Source: Clostridium nigeriense (GTDB lineage: Bacteria > Bacillota > Clostridia > Clostridiales > Clostridiaceae). Taken from it: a stretch of 64,000 nucleotides of DNA. Shown here piece after piece: positions 51,797-61,613 of this stretch. The stretch spans positions 1,046,451-1,110,450 of the forward strand of contig NZ_LT575472.1 in the NCBI RefSeq assembly GCF_900086595.1, given 5' to 3'. The stretch's first letter is position 1. Every line of letters begins with the position of its first letter. A program made the translations under genes and the position numbers. Under the pieces are notes generated by a model, which saw only the letters and a list, made by a program, of their open reading frames with translations, was not told the DNA's origin and did not search any database.

Positions 51797-53017
51797 TTAA
51801 CTTCTATAATCGCCATTTATTTTTACATAATCATAACTAAGGTCACATCCCCAAGCTATAGATGAACATTCACCAGAATTCATATTAATTAGAATTTTTA
51901 TTTCATCTTGTAATAATATTTCTTTTGCCTTTACTTCATCAAAGGGAAGAGGCATACCATCTTTACATATTTCAATTTCTCCAATAGAACTTTCAAAAGA
52001 AACATCTATTTTATTTGGATTAATATTTACACCAGCATAGCCTAAGGCACATAATATTCTTCCCCAATTAGCATCACTACCAAAGATTGCAGTTTTTACT
52101 AAGGGAGAGTTTATAACACTTTTAGATAAAATTTCAGCATCTTTTTCACATTTGCAGTTACTAACAATACATTCTATAAGCTTAGTAGCACCTTCGCCAT
52201 CTTTAGCAATCATCTTAGCTAAAGCAATATTCATTTCATTTAGAACTTCAAGAAAAGCGTAATAGTTTTTATTCTTTTCACTTATTTTATTATTTTTAGC
52301 AAGACCGTTAGCTAAAATTAGTACCATATCATTTGTACTAGTATCACCATCAACGCTAACCCTGTTATAACTTAATTTTGTGCTTTCTTTTAAAGCTTCA
52401 TTTAGCATTTCCCCGGAAATATTTAAGTCGGTAGTTATAAAAGAAAGCATTGTGCCCATATTAGGTTCTATCATTCCAGAACCCTTTGCCATGGCACCAA
52501 TTTTAATTTTTTTATTATCTATATAAAATTCAAAAGCAAGTTGCTTTTTATAGGTATCTGTAGTCATTATTGCTTTTGCAGCATCATCAAAACCATCTTT
52601 AGATAATCTTTCAGACAATAGAGGAATTCCATCCTTTATTGCATCTATATTTAAAGGAACACCAATAACACCGGTAGAAGCTACTAAAACATCAGTAGTT
52701 TTAAGTTTGAGAGCTTTCCCCATAAGCTCTGTCATCCTTTTTGCTTTAAATAGACCATCATCACCAGTACATGTATTAGCATTTCCACTATTTACAATTA
52801 TTGCTTGAGCTTTTTTGTTAATTAAATGCTCCTTTGTTATATAAATAGGAGCTCCTTTAACTTTATTTTTAGTATAAACACCAGCAGAAGAAGCCGGTAC
52901 AGTTGAATATATAAGTGCTAAGTCTAGCTTCAAATTATTTTTTTTTAGTCCACAATGAATTCCAGATGCAAGAAATCCTTGAGGTGCAGTTACACCTTCA
53001 TTAGATAATAATTTCAA
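51797..53017 (-). CDS. argJ: Bifunctional ornithine/glutamate acetyltransferase
   Basis: 406 aa. Transfers acetyl from N-acetylornithine to glutamate, closing the acetyl cycle. Self-cleaves before a Thr: T189 in MIEPNMGTMLSF is that nucleophile, with Gly rather than the more usual Ala before it. VASTGVIGVPL and SVDGDTSTNDM are also intact. Because ArgJ recycles acetyl, no argA is needed except for priming. Just downstream of argC, with AAGGGGGAC before the ATG. Confidence 0.93.
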   Translation of the reverse strand: MKLLSNEGVTAPQGFLASGIHCGLKKNNLKLDLALIYSTVPASSAGVYTKNKVKGAPIYITKEHLINKKAQAIIVNSGNANTCTGDDGLFKAKRMTELMGKALKLKTTDVLVASTGVIGVPLNIDAIKDGIPLLSERLSKDGFDDAAKAIMTTDTYKKQLAFEFYIDNKKIKIGAMAKGSGMIEPNMGTMLSFITTDLNISGEMLNEALKESTKLSYNRVSVDGDTSTNDMVLILANGLAKNNKISEKNKNYYAFLEVLNEMNIALAKMIAKDGEGATKLIECIVSNCKCEKDAEILSKSVINSPLVKTAIFGSDANWGRILCALGYAGVNINPNKIDVSFESSIGEIEICKDGMPLPFDEVKAKEILLQDEIKILINMNSGECSSIAWGCDLSYDYVKINGDYRS

Positions 53018-53030
53018 GATAAGTCCCCCT

Positions 53031-53067
53031 TTTTTAATTTTTAATTTCTTAGTGTCCTGCGGACACT
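53031..53067. repeat. Repeat fragment overlapping the end of argC
   Basis: TTTTTAATTTTTAATTT, an arm-like sequence, is followed by the hairpin CTTAGTGTCC-TGC-GGACACTAAG. The hairpin encodes the last residues of argC. Confidence 0.55.
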
Positions 53068-54095
53068 AAGAACAGCCCTTCTTTTTCTTCAAATCCCCAT
53101 ATTATATTCATATTTTGAATTGCTTGTCCTGCAGCTCCTTTAATCATGTTGTCTATAGCGCTTACTATAATAATTCCATCTTTTCTATGGTTTAAATGTA
53201 GAGAAATATTACAGTTGTTTGTGTATTTAACATCTTTAATTGAAGCTGTATCCCCTAAGGGTAGTATATTTATAAAGAATTCATCTTTATAAAAGTCTTT
53301 ATATAAATCATAAATTTCTTGTAGGTTTATTTCTTCATTGGAATTTTTCTTTGGATTACAGTAGATTGTTGATATTATTCCTCTATTTATTGGTAGTAGG
53401 TGAGGAGTAAAGGTAATTTGAACTTTTTCTTCTGCAATTTCTGATAGACATTGTTCTATTTCAGGTGTATGTCTATGAGCTCCTATACCGTAAGGAGAGA
53501 AGTTTTCGTTAAGTTCAGGGTAGTGGGACTTTAAAGTAAGACCTCTACCAGCTCCTGTTGCTCCTGATTTTGAGTCGCAAATTATATTATTAGTATCAAT
53601 TAAGGATTTTTTTAGTAAGGGCATTAAGGCGAGTTCTATTGATGTAGGGTAGCAGCCCGGATTTGCTATTATTTTATATTCCTTAATTTTTTCTCTATTA
53701 AATTCAGGTAAGGCATAGATGCTTTCTTTATGGAGTTCTTTAAATTTATAATCTTTGCCATACCATTTTTTATATTCTTCTTCTTTTTCTAATCTAAAAT
53801 CTGCCCCAAGATCGATTAAAATTTTATTTTCTTTATAAACTAATTTTGCTATTTCCTCACTTAAGCCATGGGGAAGAGCAGCAAAAATAACATCACATTT
53901 TTTTATTACTTCTTCTTGAGTTTCACATATTAAATTAGTTACTCCATAGAAGTTTTTATATATATTTGAAATTTCTTCACCTTCATATGAAACAGAGCTA
54001 ATGGCTTCTATTTTAACTTTTGGATGATTTAATAAAAGTCTTAAAAGTTCAGCACCTACATAGCCTGTTGCCCCAATTATTCCTACTTTAAGCAT
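53049..54095 (-). CDS. argC: N-acetyl-gamma-glutamyl-phosphate reductase
   Basis: 348 aa. NADPH loop [14 protein letters not shown], catalytic Cys in [13 protein letters not shown] and [11 protein letters not shown] are intact. Reduces the product of ArgB to the semialdehyde. AAGGAGG lies before the ATG, and the gene overlaps argH by 13 bases. The C-terminus GLFLVSAGH is unusual: it is encoded by a palindromic hairpin belonging to a repeat fragment, so the original end was probably replaced. Confidence 0.93.
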   Translation of the reverse strand: MLKVGIIGATGYVGAELLRLLLNHPKVKIEAISSVSYEGEEISNIYKNFYGVTNLICETQEEVIKKCDVIFAALPHGLSEEIAKLVYKENKILIDLGADFRLEKEEEYKKWYGKDYKFKELHKESIYALPEFNREKIKEYKIIANPGCYPTSIELALMPLLKKSLIDTNNIICDSKSGATGAGRGLTLKSHYPELNENFSPYGIGAHRHTPEIEQCLSEIAEEKVQITFTPHLLPINRGIISTIYCNPKKNSNEEINLQEIYDLYKDFYKDEFFINILPLGDTASIKDVKYTNNCNISLHLNHRKDGIIIVSAIDNMIKGAAGQAIQNMNIIWGFEEKEGLFLVSAGH

Positions 54096-55483
54096 TTAAT
54101 AGCCTCCTTAGTTTTAGTTATTGATTCTAATAGTAATTCAATTTGTGTTTTAACTGAAGATGAGCTAGGGCCACCCAAAACCTTTCTTTCTTCTACACAA
54201 TTTACTAAATCTATTGCTTCATATATATCTTCTTCAAATATAGGAGAGAAGTTTTTAAATTCTTCTAAACTTAAATCATCTATTACTATATTTTCTTTTA
54301 TACAATGAAGAACTATAGCACCAACTATTTCATGAGCTACTCTAAAAGCTAAGCCTTTTTTTACTAAGTAATCCGCTACATCAGTAGCATTAGTAAAGCC
54401 TAAGGAAGCTCCTTTTCTCATATTATCTTTATTTACTTTTAAAGTATCTAACATACCAGCGAAGGTTTTAAGAGAAAGACTTGCTGTATCTAATGCATCA
54501 AATAAAGCCTCTTTATCTTCTTGCATATCCTTGTTATAAGCTAGTGGTAACCCCTTCATAACTGTAAGAAGAGTAATTAAATCCCCATAAACTCTTCCAG
54601 TTTTCCCTCTAACAAGTTCAGCTACATCAGGATTTTTCTTTTGAGGCATTATACTACTGCCTGTACTATATTCATCAGATAATTCTATAAAACTAAATTC
54701 ATTAGTTGCCCAAAGAATAATTTCTTCAGAAAATCTTGATAAATGCATCATTATCATAGATAAAACAGAAAGTGTTTCAATAGCATAGTCTCTATCTGAT
54801 ACTGAATCTAAACTATTTACTGTAATTTGTGCAAAGCCTAAATCTTTTGCAATCATATGTCTATCTAAATTATAGGTAGATGTAGCTAAAGCACCACTAC
54901 CTAAAGGCATTTCATCTAATCTTTTATAGCAATCTAAAATCCTACTAAGATCTCTTTTAAACATTTCTGAGTAAGCTAAAAGGTGATGAGAAAAAGTTAT
55001 AGGCTGAGCCTTTTGCATATGAGTGTATCCAGGCATTATAGTATCTATATTTTCACAAGCCTTTTTATATAAAATTTCTTGAAGATTAATTACATCATTA
55101 GATAAGCTTATTAACGCACTTTTTAAATAAAGCTTAGTATCTAAAGTTACTTGGTCATTTCTACTTCTTCCTGTATGAAGTTTTTTTCCTTCATCACCAA
55201 TATAGTAGGTTAGAGTAGATTCAATAAAGCTATGAATATCTTCAGAAGATTCATCGATTTTAATTACTCCGTTTTCAATTCTTTTTAATATTGTTTCTAA
55301 ACCTGCAACGATTTTAGTGCTATCTTCTTTTGGAATTATATTTTGTTCTCCAAGCATTTTTACATGAGCTAAACTACCTAAAATATCTTCTTTATACATT
55401 CTTGAGTCAACTCTTATAGATGAATTAAAATCATTAACTAAAGAGTTTACTCCTTTTTCAAAACGTCCACCCCAAAGTTTCAT
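54083..55483 (-). CDS. argH: Argininosuccinate lyase
   Basis: 466 aa, fumarase/aspartase superfamily. LWGGRF at the N-terminus, [19 protein letters not shown] and the signature [12 protein letters not shown] are intact. Releases arginine and fumarate. Two bases after argG, and overlapping argC, so tightly coupled. Confidence 0.95.
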   Translation of the reverse strand: MKLWGGRFEKGVNSLVNDFNSSIRVDSRMYKEDILGSLAHVKMLGEQNIIPKEDSTKIVAGLETILKRIENGVIKIDESSEDIHSFIESTLTYYIGDEGKKLHTGRSRNDQVTLDTKLYLKSALISLSNDVINLQEILYKKACENIDTIMPGYTHMQKAQPITFSHHLLAYSEMFKRDLSRILDCYKRLDEMPLGSGALATSTYNLDRHMIAKDLGFAQITVNSLDSVSDRDYAIETLSVLSMIMMHLSRFSEEIILWATNEFSFIELSDEYSTGSSIMPQKKNPDVAELVRGKTGRVYGDLITLLTVMKGLPLAYNKDMQEDKEALFDALDTASLSLKTFAGMLDTLKVNKDNMRKGASLGFTNATDVADYLVKKGLAFRVAHEIVGAIVLHCIKENIVIDDLSLEEFKNFSPIFEEDIYEAIDLVNCVEERKVLGGPSSSSVKTQIELLLESITKTKEAIKCLK

Positions 55484-55485
55484 AA

Positions 55486-56709
55486 TTACTTACCAGCTTT
55501 CTTTAATGCTTCATTCATTTTTGATTTTACTGTGATAGGTAGTCCAAATAAATTAATAAATCCTGCAGAGTCTTTTTGATTATAAACAGCATCTTCTCCA
55601 AAGGTAGCATATTCTTCACTATACAATGAGTAAGGAGAAGTCATTCCAGCATTAACAATATTTCCTTTATATAATTTTAATTTAATTTCCCCAGTAACTG
55701 TTTCTTGAGTTTTATTAACAAACTCTGTTAATGCTTCTCTAAGAGGTGTGAACCATTGTCCATTGTAAACAAGTTCTGCAAATTTTAAGGCGATAATTTC
55801 TTTATAATGAGAAGTATCTTTATCTAAACAAAGTTCTTCTAAATCTTTATGAGCCTTGTATAAAATGCTTCCACCAGGAGTTTCATATACACCTCTTGAT
55901 TTCATTCCAACTAATCTGTTTTCAACCATATCCATTATTCCTATGGCATTTTCTCCACCAATTTTATTAAGTTTTTCTATTAAAGTAGTTCCATCTAAAT
56001 ATTCATCATTTAAAGCAACTGGAATACCTTTTTCAAATTTTAAAGTAATATAAGTTGGTACATTAGGTGCTTTTTCTAAAGTATTAGATAGTTCTAATAT
56101 TTTTTCATAATTAGGTTCATTAGCTGGATCTTCTAAATCTAAGCCTTCATGACTTAAATGCCAAAGGTTTTTATCCTTGCTATAATTAGTTTCATAACTT
56201 ATTGATATAGGAATTTCTCTATCTAAAGCATATTTAATTTCTTCTTCACGAGATTTAATATCCCAAATTCTCCATGGTGCTATAATATCCATATCAGGTG
56301 CAAAGGCTTTAACAGCAAGTTCAAATCTAACTTGATCATTTCCTTTTCCAGTACAACCATGACATATAGCATCAGCACCTTCAGATAGTGCAATTTCTAC
56401 TAATCTTTTTGCAATTATAGGTCTTGCAAAAGAAGTTCCAAGAAGATATTTACCTTCATAAATTGCATTAGCCTGAATAGTAGGGAAGATATAATCTTCT
56501 ACAAATTCTTTATTTAAATCTTCTATATAGCACTTAGATGCCCCCGTTTTAAGTGCTTTTTCTTCTAATCCTACAAGCTCATCCTTTTGTCCAACATTTC
56601 CAACAACTGCGATTACCTCACAGCCATAGTTTTCCTTAAGCCAAGAGATAATAATAGAAGTATCAAGACCTCCAGAATAAGCTAGTACAACTTTATTATA
56701 TTTTTTCAT
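55486..56709 (-). CDS. argG: Argininosuccinate synthase
   Basis: 407 aa. ATP pyrophosphatase loop AYSGGLDTS at the N-terminus, [22 protein letters not shown] and [18 protein letters not shown] are typical. Joins citrulline and aspartate. First gene of the arginine operon, AAGGGGGC before the ATG, with a recognisable promoter and a 28-base palindrome upstream. Confidence 0.95.
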   Translation of the reverse strand: MKKYNKVVLAYSGGLDTSIIISWLKENYGCEVIAVVGNVGQKDELVGLEEKALKTGASKCYIEDLNKEFVEDYIFPTIQANAIYEGKYLLGTSFARPIIAKRLVEIALSEGADAICHGCTGKGNDQVRFELAVKAFAPDMDIIAPWRIWDIKSREEEIKYALDREIPISISYETNYSKDKNLWHLSHEGLDLEDPANEPNYEKILELSNTLEKAPNVPTYITLKFEKGIPVALNDEYLDGTTLIEKLNKIGGENAIGIMDMVENRLVGMKSRGVYETPGGSILYKAHKDLEELCLDKDTSHYKEIIALKFAELVYNGQWFTPLREALTEFVNKTQETVTGEIKLKLYKGNIVNAGMTSPYSLYSEEYATFGEDAVYNQKDSAGFINLFGLPITVKSKMNEALKKAGK

Positions 56710-56767
56710 ATTTAATTGCCCCCTTTTTTAGTAGTAAGAAATGTATTTAATTCAACTACGATTATAA

Positions 56768-56796
56768 TTATACAGCTATAGGTATATTTATGCAAC
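56768..56796 (-). promoter_or_regulatory. Promoter of the arginine operon
   Basis: Minus strand: TTGCAT (56796-56791), 17-base spacer, TATAAT (56773-56768). Start predicted near 56761, about 50 bases before the argG ATG. Confidence 0.75.
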
Positions 56797-56812
56797 AATA
56801 TTTTTATATTGA

Positions 56813-56840
56813 TACATTATTTACGCATAAATAATGTATA
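56813..56840. promoter_or_regulatory. Perfect 28-base palindrome, candidate ArgR operator
   Basis: ATACATTATTTA-CGCA-TAAATAATGTAT, 12-bp perfect arms. It lies 16 bases upstream of the arg -35. AT-rich palindromes with T/A-rich arms of this kind are typical of arginine repressor boxes, but the match to the Bacillus ARG box is only general. Confidence 0.55.
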
Positions 56841-57111
56841 ATAACTTATATTATGAAAAATGTTGTTATAAATATGCAATTGGTTGGGTTTTTTTATAAT
56901 GGGAATTTTATTTTAAAAATACGCTGTTTTTTAGTTAGAATTCAAATATAATAGGCAAATTGAACATAATAAGAAATAGTTAATAGGATTTAATCTTTAA
57001 AAATTAAACAGTATCAATTTACAAAATATGCTATAATTAACTTGCGTCGGATATAATATAGAAATTTTTATAAATGATGTAGTGTAAAATGTAAATTGGT
57101 AGAGGTGAAAA

Positions 57112-57687
57112 ATGAAAAAAGTTTTGGTTTTAATTGCAATTTTGAGTGTTTTAATTATTAGTGGATGCACTCAAAGTAAAGATTTCACAATTAAATTTAA
57201 AGAGTTTACAGATGAACAAAGTGAAATATTATCACTAACTGGAAATAGAGCATTTAAATACGATTTAAAAAACTTACCTAATGACAAAAGTTATGAATTA
57301 AAATTAGTATATGAAGTTTATAAAGATAAAGAAAAAGTAAAAGAAGAAAATATATTAGGTATGGCATATGGGCCAACAGAGGATAAGATAGAAGATACTA
57401 ATATATCAATAAATATACAAGAAAATAAAATAAAACTAATGTCTGGTGGAGCATATACTAATTTAGAAATAGAAGAAGATATATCTAAATTAACAAATTA
57501 TTATTTTAATGGAACTAGAAAAATAAATATAGGAGATGAAGTATATTTATTTCATGGAAACAATGGTGGGCATTGTTCAACTATGGAAAGATTAGGATTA
57601 TTATCAAAAGAAGAATTAGATAGATTAATTGAGGAAAATGAAGTGAATATTTTTATAAAATTAGTATGTGAAGAAATTAAAAAATAA
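57112..57687 (+). CDS. Lipoprotein of unknown function
   Basis: 191 aa. Signal peptide with lipobox ISGCT (Cys20), so membrane-anchored and extracellular. The mature part is charged and beta-rich, with FHGNNGGHCSTME near residues 147-159 as the only striking stretch. I do not recognise the family. GAGGTG precedes the ATG. Divergent from the arginine operon and followed by a hairpin element. Confidence 0.65.
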   Translation: MKKVLVLIAILSVLIISGCTQSKDFTIKFKEFTDEQSEILSLTGNRAFKYDLKNLPNDKSYELKLVYEVYKDKEKVKEENILGMAYGPTEDKIEDTNISINIQENKIKLMSGGAYTNLEIEEDISKLTNYYFNGTRKINIGDEVYLFHGNNGGHCSTMERLGLLSKEELDRLIEENEVNIFIKLVCEEIKK

Positions 57688-57750
57688 GCAACTATTACGA
57701 ATGTAAAAATATTTTAAAATCTTTTATATAATTAAGATAAGTTAATTATA

Positions 57751-57820
57751 GAAAGTGAAGATATGATATTGCTGTGACTTGGAGCTTCTGACGGAACAAG
57801 CAATATCATATCGAACTTTC
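57751..57820. repeat. Conserved-loop hairpin element, copy 2
   Basis: GAAAGT...GATATGATATTGCT (57751-57773) pairs with AGCAATATCATATC...ACTTTC (57799-57820). The loop GTGACTTGGAGC...GACGGAACA matches copy 1 at 50.85 kb although the stems are unrelated in sequence. It lies at the 3' end of the DUF4363/DUF421 operon. Confidence 0.7.
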
Positions 57821-57822
57821 CC

Positions 57823-58203
57823 TTATAGGAGATTTTTAAGATTTGGTGTTTGTAAATCTCTTAAATGCTCAGCAGTTGAACGAACTGAGTGTAAAGTAGC
57901 AAGAGATTCAGCTCTATCTTCTCCTCTTATATATAATGATAGTTTTAAAGCATCATTTTTTAATAAATCATAATCTACATGATTTAAGTAAATAGCTGGT
58001 ACATCAGCTTCTTCTATTATCATATCAATTAAAGCTACGGCATCTTCGTAAGCCTTATCCTCTTCATAATTATTTAAATATTCTTCTATTAAATCACATT
58101 TTAAAATAATTTCATTACAAAGTTTTACGAATTTGTTATTTAAGAAAAAGAGACCTACAAGTAATGCGATAAAAAGAGCAACAGATATAATTGAATTTCT
58201 CAT
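57823..58203 (-). CDS. DUF4363 family protein
   Basis: 126 aa. One N-terminal membrane helix (about residues 5-22), then a helical extracellular or periplasmic-side domain with acidic stretches. The family is commonly found next to DUF421 genes in spore-forming clostridia. The start overlaps the DUF421 stop by one base, so the two are cotranslated. Function unknown. Confidence 0.75.
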   Translation of the reverse strand: MRNSIISVALFIALLVGLFFLNNKFVKLCNEIILKCDLIEEYLNNYEEDKAYEDAVALIDMIIEEADVPAIYLNHVDYDLLKNDALKLSLYIRGEDRAESLATLHSVRSTAEHLRDLQTPNLKNLL

Positions 58204-58901
58204 TATCTAGCCTCCTTATCTTTATGAAGTTGATATATAAACCTTCCATTGGTATCTGTCATAGCAATTAAAACATCTTTAATTGAATTAACTTTATGCT
58301 TTTTTAATTCATTTATTATCCACTCATCTCCCTTATTAGAAGAGGTTAAGGCATTTCTGTTGAAATTTCCATCTAATATATAAATTACAGGTAGTCGTGG
58401 TTTAGATGAATTTGAACTATTAGAGTCCTGAGAATTATTTGAAGAAGTGTTTGAATTTTTGTTAGATGTAAGAAAAGACATTTGCCCATTGTTTTCTAAT
58501 ATTCCATATTCTATTTCACTTAAATCAAAGTACCCAGCAAGTCGTATTTCTTCCATAAGCTCATCTAAATTAATTTGTTGTTTTTTTAAATTTTCAAATT
58601 TGATCTTTCCTTTTGCAATTAATATACATGGTTCACCCTCAAGAATTTTCCTAGCTTTTTGACTTTTAAGTTGTAATATAGAAAGTAGCGTTTTTATAAA
58701 AAGTAAGGTTATTATAGGTATTACACCTAAAATTAGGGGGAGCCTTGTATCTTGCATTGGTAGAGCTGCTAGGTCTGAAATCATAATAGTAATTACAAAT
58801 TCATAAGGCTGAAGTTCTCCAATTTGTCTTTTCCCCATTAATCTTATAACTAAAATAACTAAAGCATAAAGAAACACTGTCCTTAATAATACTATAAACA
58901 T
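58203..58901 (-). CDS. DUF421 family membrane protein (YetF-like)
   Basis: 232 aa. Three N-terminal helices (about residues 1-75) with the family motif RLMGKRQIGELQPYEFVI and SDLAALPM, then a soluble domain with GEPCILI and DLSEIEYGIL. Between about residues 145 and 165 there is an Asn/Ser-only low-complexity linker. The frame extends to 58961, but GAGGTGG is placed for the ATG at 58901. In Bacillus YetF-type proteins affect spore properties, though the biochemical role is unknown. Confidence 0.82.
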   Translation of the reverse strand: MFIVLLRTVFLYALVILVIRLMGKRQIGELQPYEFVITIMISDLAALPMQDTRLPLILGVIPIITLLFIKTLLSILQLKSQKARKILEGEPCILIAKGKIKFENLKKQQINLDELMEEIRLAGYFDLSEIEYGILENNGQMSFLTSNKNSNTSSNNSQDSNSSNSSKPRLPVIYILDGNFNRNALTSSNKGDEWIINELKKHKVNSIKDVLIAMTDTNGRFIYQLHKDKEAR

Positions 58902-59066
58902 ATAACCACCTCGCATAAGTATTATATCTCCAAACTTATTTTTTATACTTTTGATTTGCAAAATTATACAAGTATTGTGTAGAAATTTTAATATTCTGTA
59001 TATAATAATAGGTAAGAACTTTGAAAATACTGTAAACTTATGGTTTTACATGAATAGGAGGAAGAC

Positions 59067-60722
59067 ATGAGTAAGGTTAAAATAAATTATAAAAATGAAG
59101 AATATCTATTAGAAAGCGGAATCACATATAAAGAGTTTTTAGAGGATTATTTAAATGTTAACCCATATGATATAGCGTTATGCAAATTAAATAGAAGTTA
59201 CTATGAGCTATTTAAAAACATCAAAGAAAGTGGAGAAATAGAGCTTATTAAATTTCAAAGTGAAATTGGATATAAAATATATAATAGGACTTTACAGTTT
59301 ATATTTATTAAGGCAGTACTAGACTTATTTGATAATTCCATAATAACTATTGAACATAGCATTGGTAATGGAGTATTTGGAGAAATTCATAAAGAAGAAG
59401 CTTTAAAAGAAGTGGATATTTTTAAGATAAAAGAAAAAATGTTAGAGATAATAAATAAAGATATTCCAATTAAAAAAATTAAAATGAAAAGAACAGAGGC
59501 AATAAAAATATTTGAAAAGTATGGTATGGAAGATAAAGTATCATTATTAACTCAAGTTTCATTTGAAACTGTTAGTTTATATGAATTAGATGGTAGATAT
59601 GATTACTTTTATGGACAAATGGCAGCATCTACAGGAGTAATAAAAGCTTTTGATTTAATTTACTATGACCCAGGATTTGTATTGATTTCTTCTAAGAAAG
59701 ATAATTTAAATGTAGTATCAGAATTTAAGGAGAATAGAAAGTTATCTCAAATATTTATGGAAACTGAAAAATGGTTAAGTATATTAGACGTAGGAGAAGT
59801 TGGATCATTAAATAAGAAGGTGGAGAATAAGGAATTAAGAGATTTAATAATGGTTTGTGAAGCTCTTCATGAAAAAAAAATTGCACAAATAGCAGATATG
59901 ATTAAGGAAAGAAAAGAAACTAAGGTAGTTTTAATAGCAGGACCTAGCTCTTCTGGAAAAACGACCTTTGCAAATAGATTATCTGTTCAATTAAGAGTAA
60001 ATGGCTATGTGCCAATTCCTATTTCTTTAGATGATTATTTTGTTGATAGAGATAAAACCCCAAGAGACGAAAATGGGGAATATGATTTTGAAAGTATTTA
60101 TTCTTTAGATTTAGAGTTATTTAATTCCCATTTAAGTAGTTTATTAAAAGGTGAGGAAGTAGAAATTCCAAACTTTAATTTTAAAAAGGGTGGAAGAGAA
60201 TGGATTGGAAAAAAACTTAAATTACCTAATAATGGGATAATATTAATAGAAGGCATTCATGGATTAAATCCAATGCTAACTACATCAATTGTAGATAAAC
60301 AAAAATTTAAAATATATATTTCTGCATTAACACAATTAAATTTAGACAATCATAATAGAATTGCTACCACTGATATTAGAAGAGTTAGAAGAATTGTTAG
60401 AGATTATCTATCAAGAGGATATGGAGCAGAAGAAACTTTAAAAATGTGGCCATCAATAAGACGAGGGGAAGAAAAAAATATTTTTATATATCAAGAAGAA
60501 GCAGATGTTATGTTTAATTCTACTCTTGTATATGAATTATGTGTATTGAAAAAATATGCTTTGGAGGAGTTAGATAAAATATCTCCAGATAGTCCAGTAT
60601 ATTTACTTGCTAGTAGATTAAAATCATTTTTAGGATTTTTTAGGGATATTGATAAAGATTATGTTCCATCTAATAGTATATTAAGAGAATTTATAGGTGG
60701 AAGTGTGTTTTATAAATATTAA
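59067..60722 (+). CDS. Nucleoside kinase (uridine kinase-like) with N-terminal extension
   Basis: 551 aa. The N-terminal 60 residues resemble a TGS-like beta-grasp module, followed by a domain related to the editing region of threonyl-tRNA synthetase, and a C-terminal uridine/phosphoribulokinase-type kinase (about 280-500) with P-loop GPSSSGKTT at 292-300, DDYFVDRDKTP and LIEGIHGLNP. This three-part arrangement is common in Firmicutes and annotated as nucleoside kinase. The phosphorylated substrate is not certain. GGAGGAAG precedes the ATG. Confidence 0.82.
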   Translation: MSKVKINYKNEEYLLESGITYKEFLEDYLNVNPYDIALCKLNRSYYELFKNIKESGEIELIKFQSEIGYKIYNRTLQFIFIKAVLDLFDNSIITIEHSIGNGVFGEIHKEEALKEVDIFKIKEKMLEIINKDIPIKKIKMKRTEAIKIFEKYGMEDKVSLLTQVSFETVSLYELDGRYDYFYGQMAASTGVIKAFDLIYYDPGFVLISSKKDNLNVVSEFKENRKLSQIFMETEKWLSILDVGEVGSLNKKVENKELRDLIMVCEALHEKKIAQIADMIKERKETKVVLIAGPSSSGKTTFANRLSVQLRVNGYVPIPISLDDYFVDRDKTPRDENGEYDFESIYSLDLELFNSHLSSLLKGEEVEIPNFNFKKGGREWIGKKLKLPNNGIILIEGIHGLNPMLTTSIVDKQKFKIYISALTQLNLDNHNRIATTDIRRVRRIVRDYLSRGYGAEETLKMWPSIRRGEEKNIFIYQEEADVMFNSTLVYELCVLKKYALEELDKISPDSPVYLLASRLKSFLGFFRDIDKDYVPSNSILREFIGGSVFYKY

Positions 60723-60744
60723 TATATAATGAGCAATAAAATAA

Positions 60745-60787
60745 AAAAATCCTATTTTGCAACTTATTTTACAAAGTAGGATTTTTA
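60745..60787 (+). terminator. Intrinsic terminator after the nucleoside kinase
   Basis: AAAAATCCTATTTTG pairs with CAAAGTAGGATTTTT (one G-U), ending in a T-run. Confidence 0.82.
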
Positions 60788-60931
60788 ATATTTTGATATA
60801 TACCTTATTTAATAAAAAAATTATAATGTAACCTTAATAAAACTTTTTGATGTAGTATAGAAATTTAAATATAGCAAATATATAATATCAATAGGAAAAG
60901 TTAATAAAGAACAGTAAAAGGAGAAAAAAGC

Positions 60932-61612
60932 ATGAGTAGCATGGGTGTTTTTGATATTTTAGGCCCAATAATGATTGGTCCATCTTCTTCACATACAGCA
61001 GGGGCTGCAAGACTTGGAAAGGTAGCAAGAATTATAGCTGGGGATGATGTTGTTGAAGTTACTTTTTTGTTACATGGTTCCTTTGGAAAGACCTATAAAG
61101 GACATGGTACTGATAGAGCATTAGTTGCAGGAATAATGGGAATGGATCCTTCAGATGAAAGACTTAGAGATTCCCTTGAAATTGCAAAGGAAAAGAAAAT
61201 TAAAATTACATTTAAAGATGTAGATTTAGGAGATTATCATCCTAATACAGTTAAGTTTTTGATGAAGCTTAAAAATGGTAGAGAGTGTGAAGTTATAGGG
61301 TGTTCCATAGGTGGTGGTAATATTGAAATCGTTGAAATTAACGGAAATCAGGTTAAATTTACTGGTACATACTCAACAATAATAACTTCTCATAAAGATA
61401 TACCTGGAACAGTGGCAAAGGTAACTAATATTTTATATGATAGTGATGTTAACATAGCTTTTTTAACTTTAGGTAGAAGTCAAAAAGGAAAAAATGCAAC
61501 TATGACCTTCGAAGTTGATGGAAAAATTTCAGAGGATTTAATTGAAGAAATTAAGAAGGTAAATGGAATAGAAAAAGTAATATATATAAATAAGATAGAG
61601 GACGGTGAATAG
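60932..61612 (+). CDS. sdaAB: L-serine dehydratase, beta subunit
   Basis: 226 aa. The SDH-beta part begins MGVFDILGPIMIGPSSSHTAGA, the conserved serine-dehydratase motif, and the C-terminal 70 residues form an ACT domain (HKDIPGTVAKVTNIL). With the alpha subunit it deaminates serine to pyruvate using a [4Fe-4S] cluster, the two-gene form common in clostridia. AAAAGGAG precedes the ATG. Confidence 0.94.
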   Translation: MSSMGVFDILGPIMIGPSSSHTAGAARLGKVARIIAGDDVVEVTFLLHGSFGKTYKGHGTDRALVAGIMGMDPSDERLRDSLEIAKEKKIKITFKDVDLGDYHPNTVKFLMKLKNGRECEVIGCSIGGGNIEIVEINGNQVKFTGTYSTIITSHKDIPGTVAKVTNILYDSDVNIAFLTLGRSQKGKNATMTFEVDGKISEDLIEEIKKVNGIEKVIYINKIEDGE

Positions 61613-61613
61613 T

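Larger units (their letters stand above)
56710..57111. other. Divergent regulatory region of the arginine operon
   Basis: 402 bases between argG (minus) and a lipoprotein gene (plus). Holds the arg promoter and a perfect palindrome, annotated separately. The right half is AT-rich with a TATAAT near 57031 that may serve the lipoprotein gene. No ORF. Confidence 0.6.

Noticed and set aside
57779..57973. Possible + strand ORF starting in the hairpin element
   Set aside because: It is mostly the antisense of DUF4363 and has no Shine-Dalgarno.
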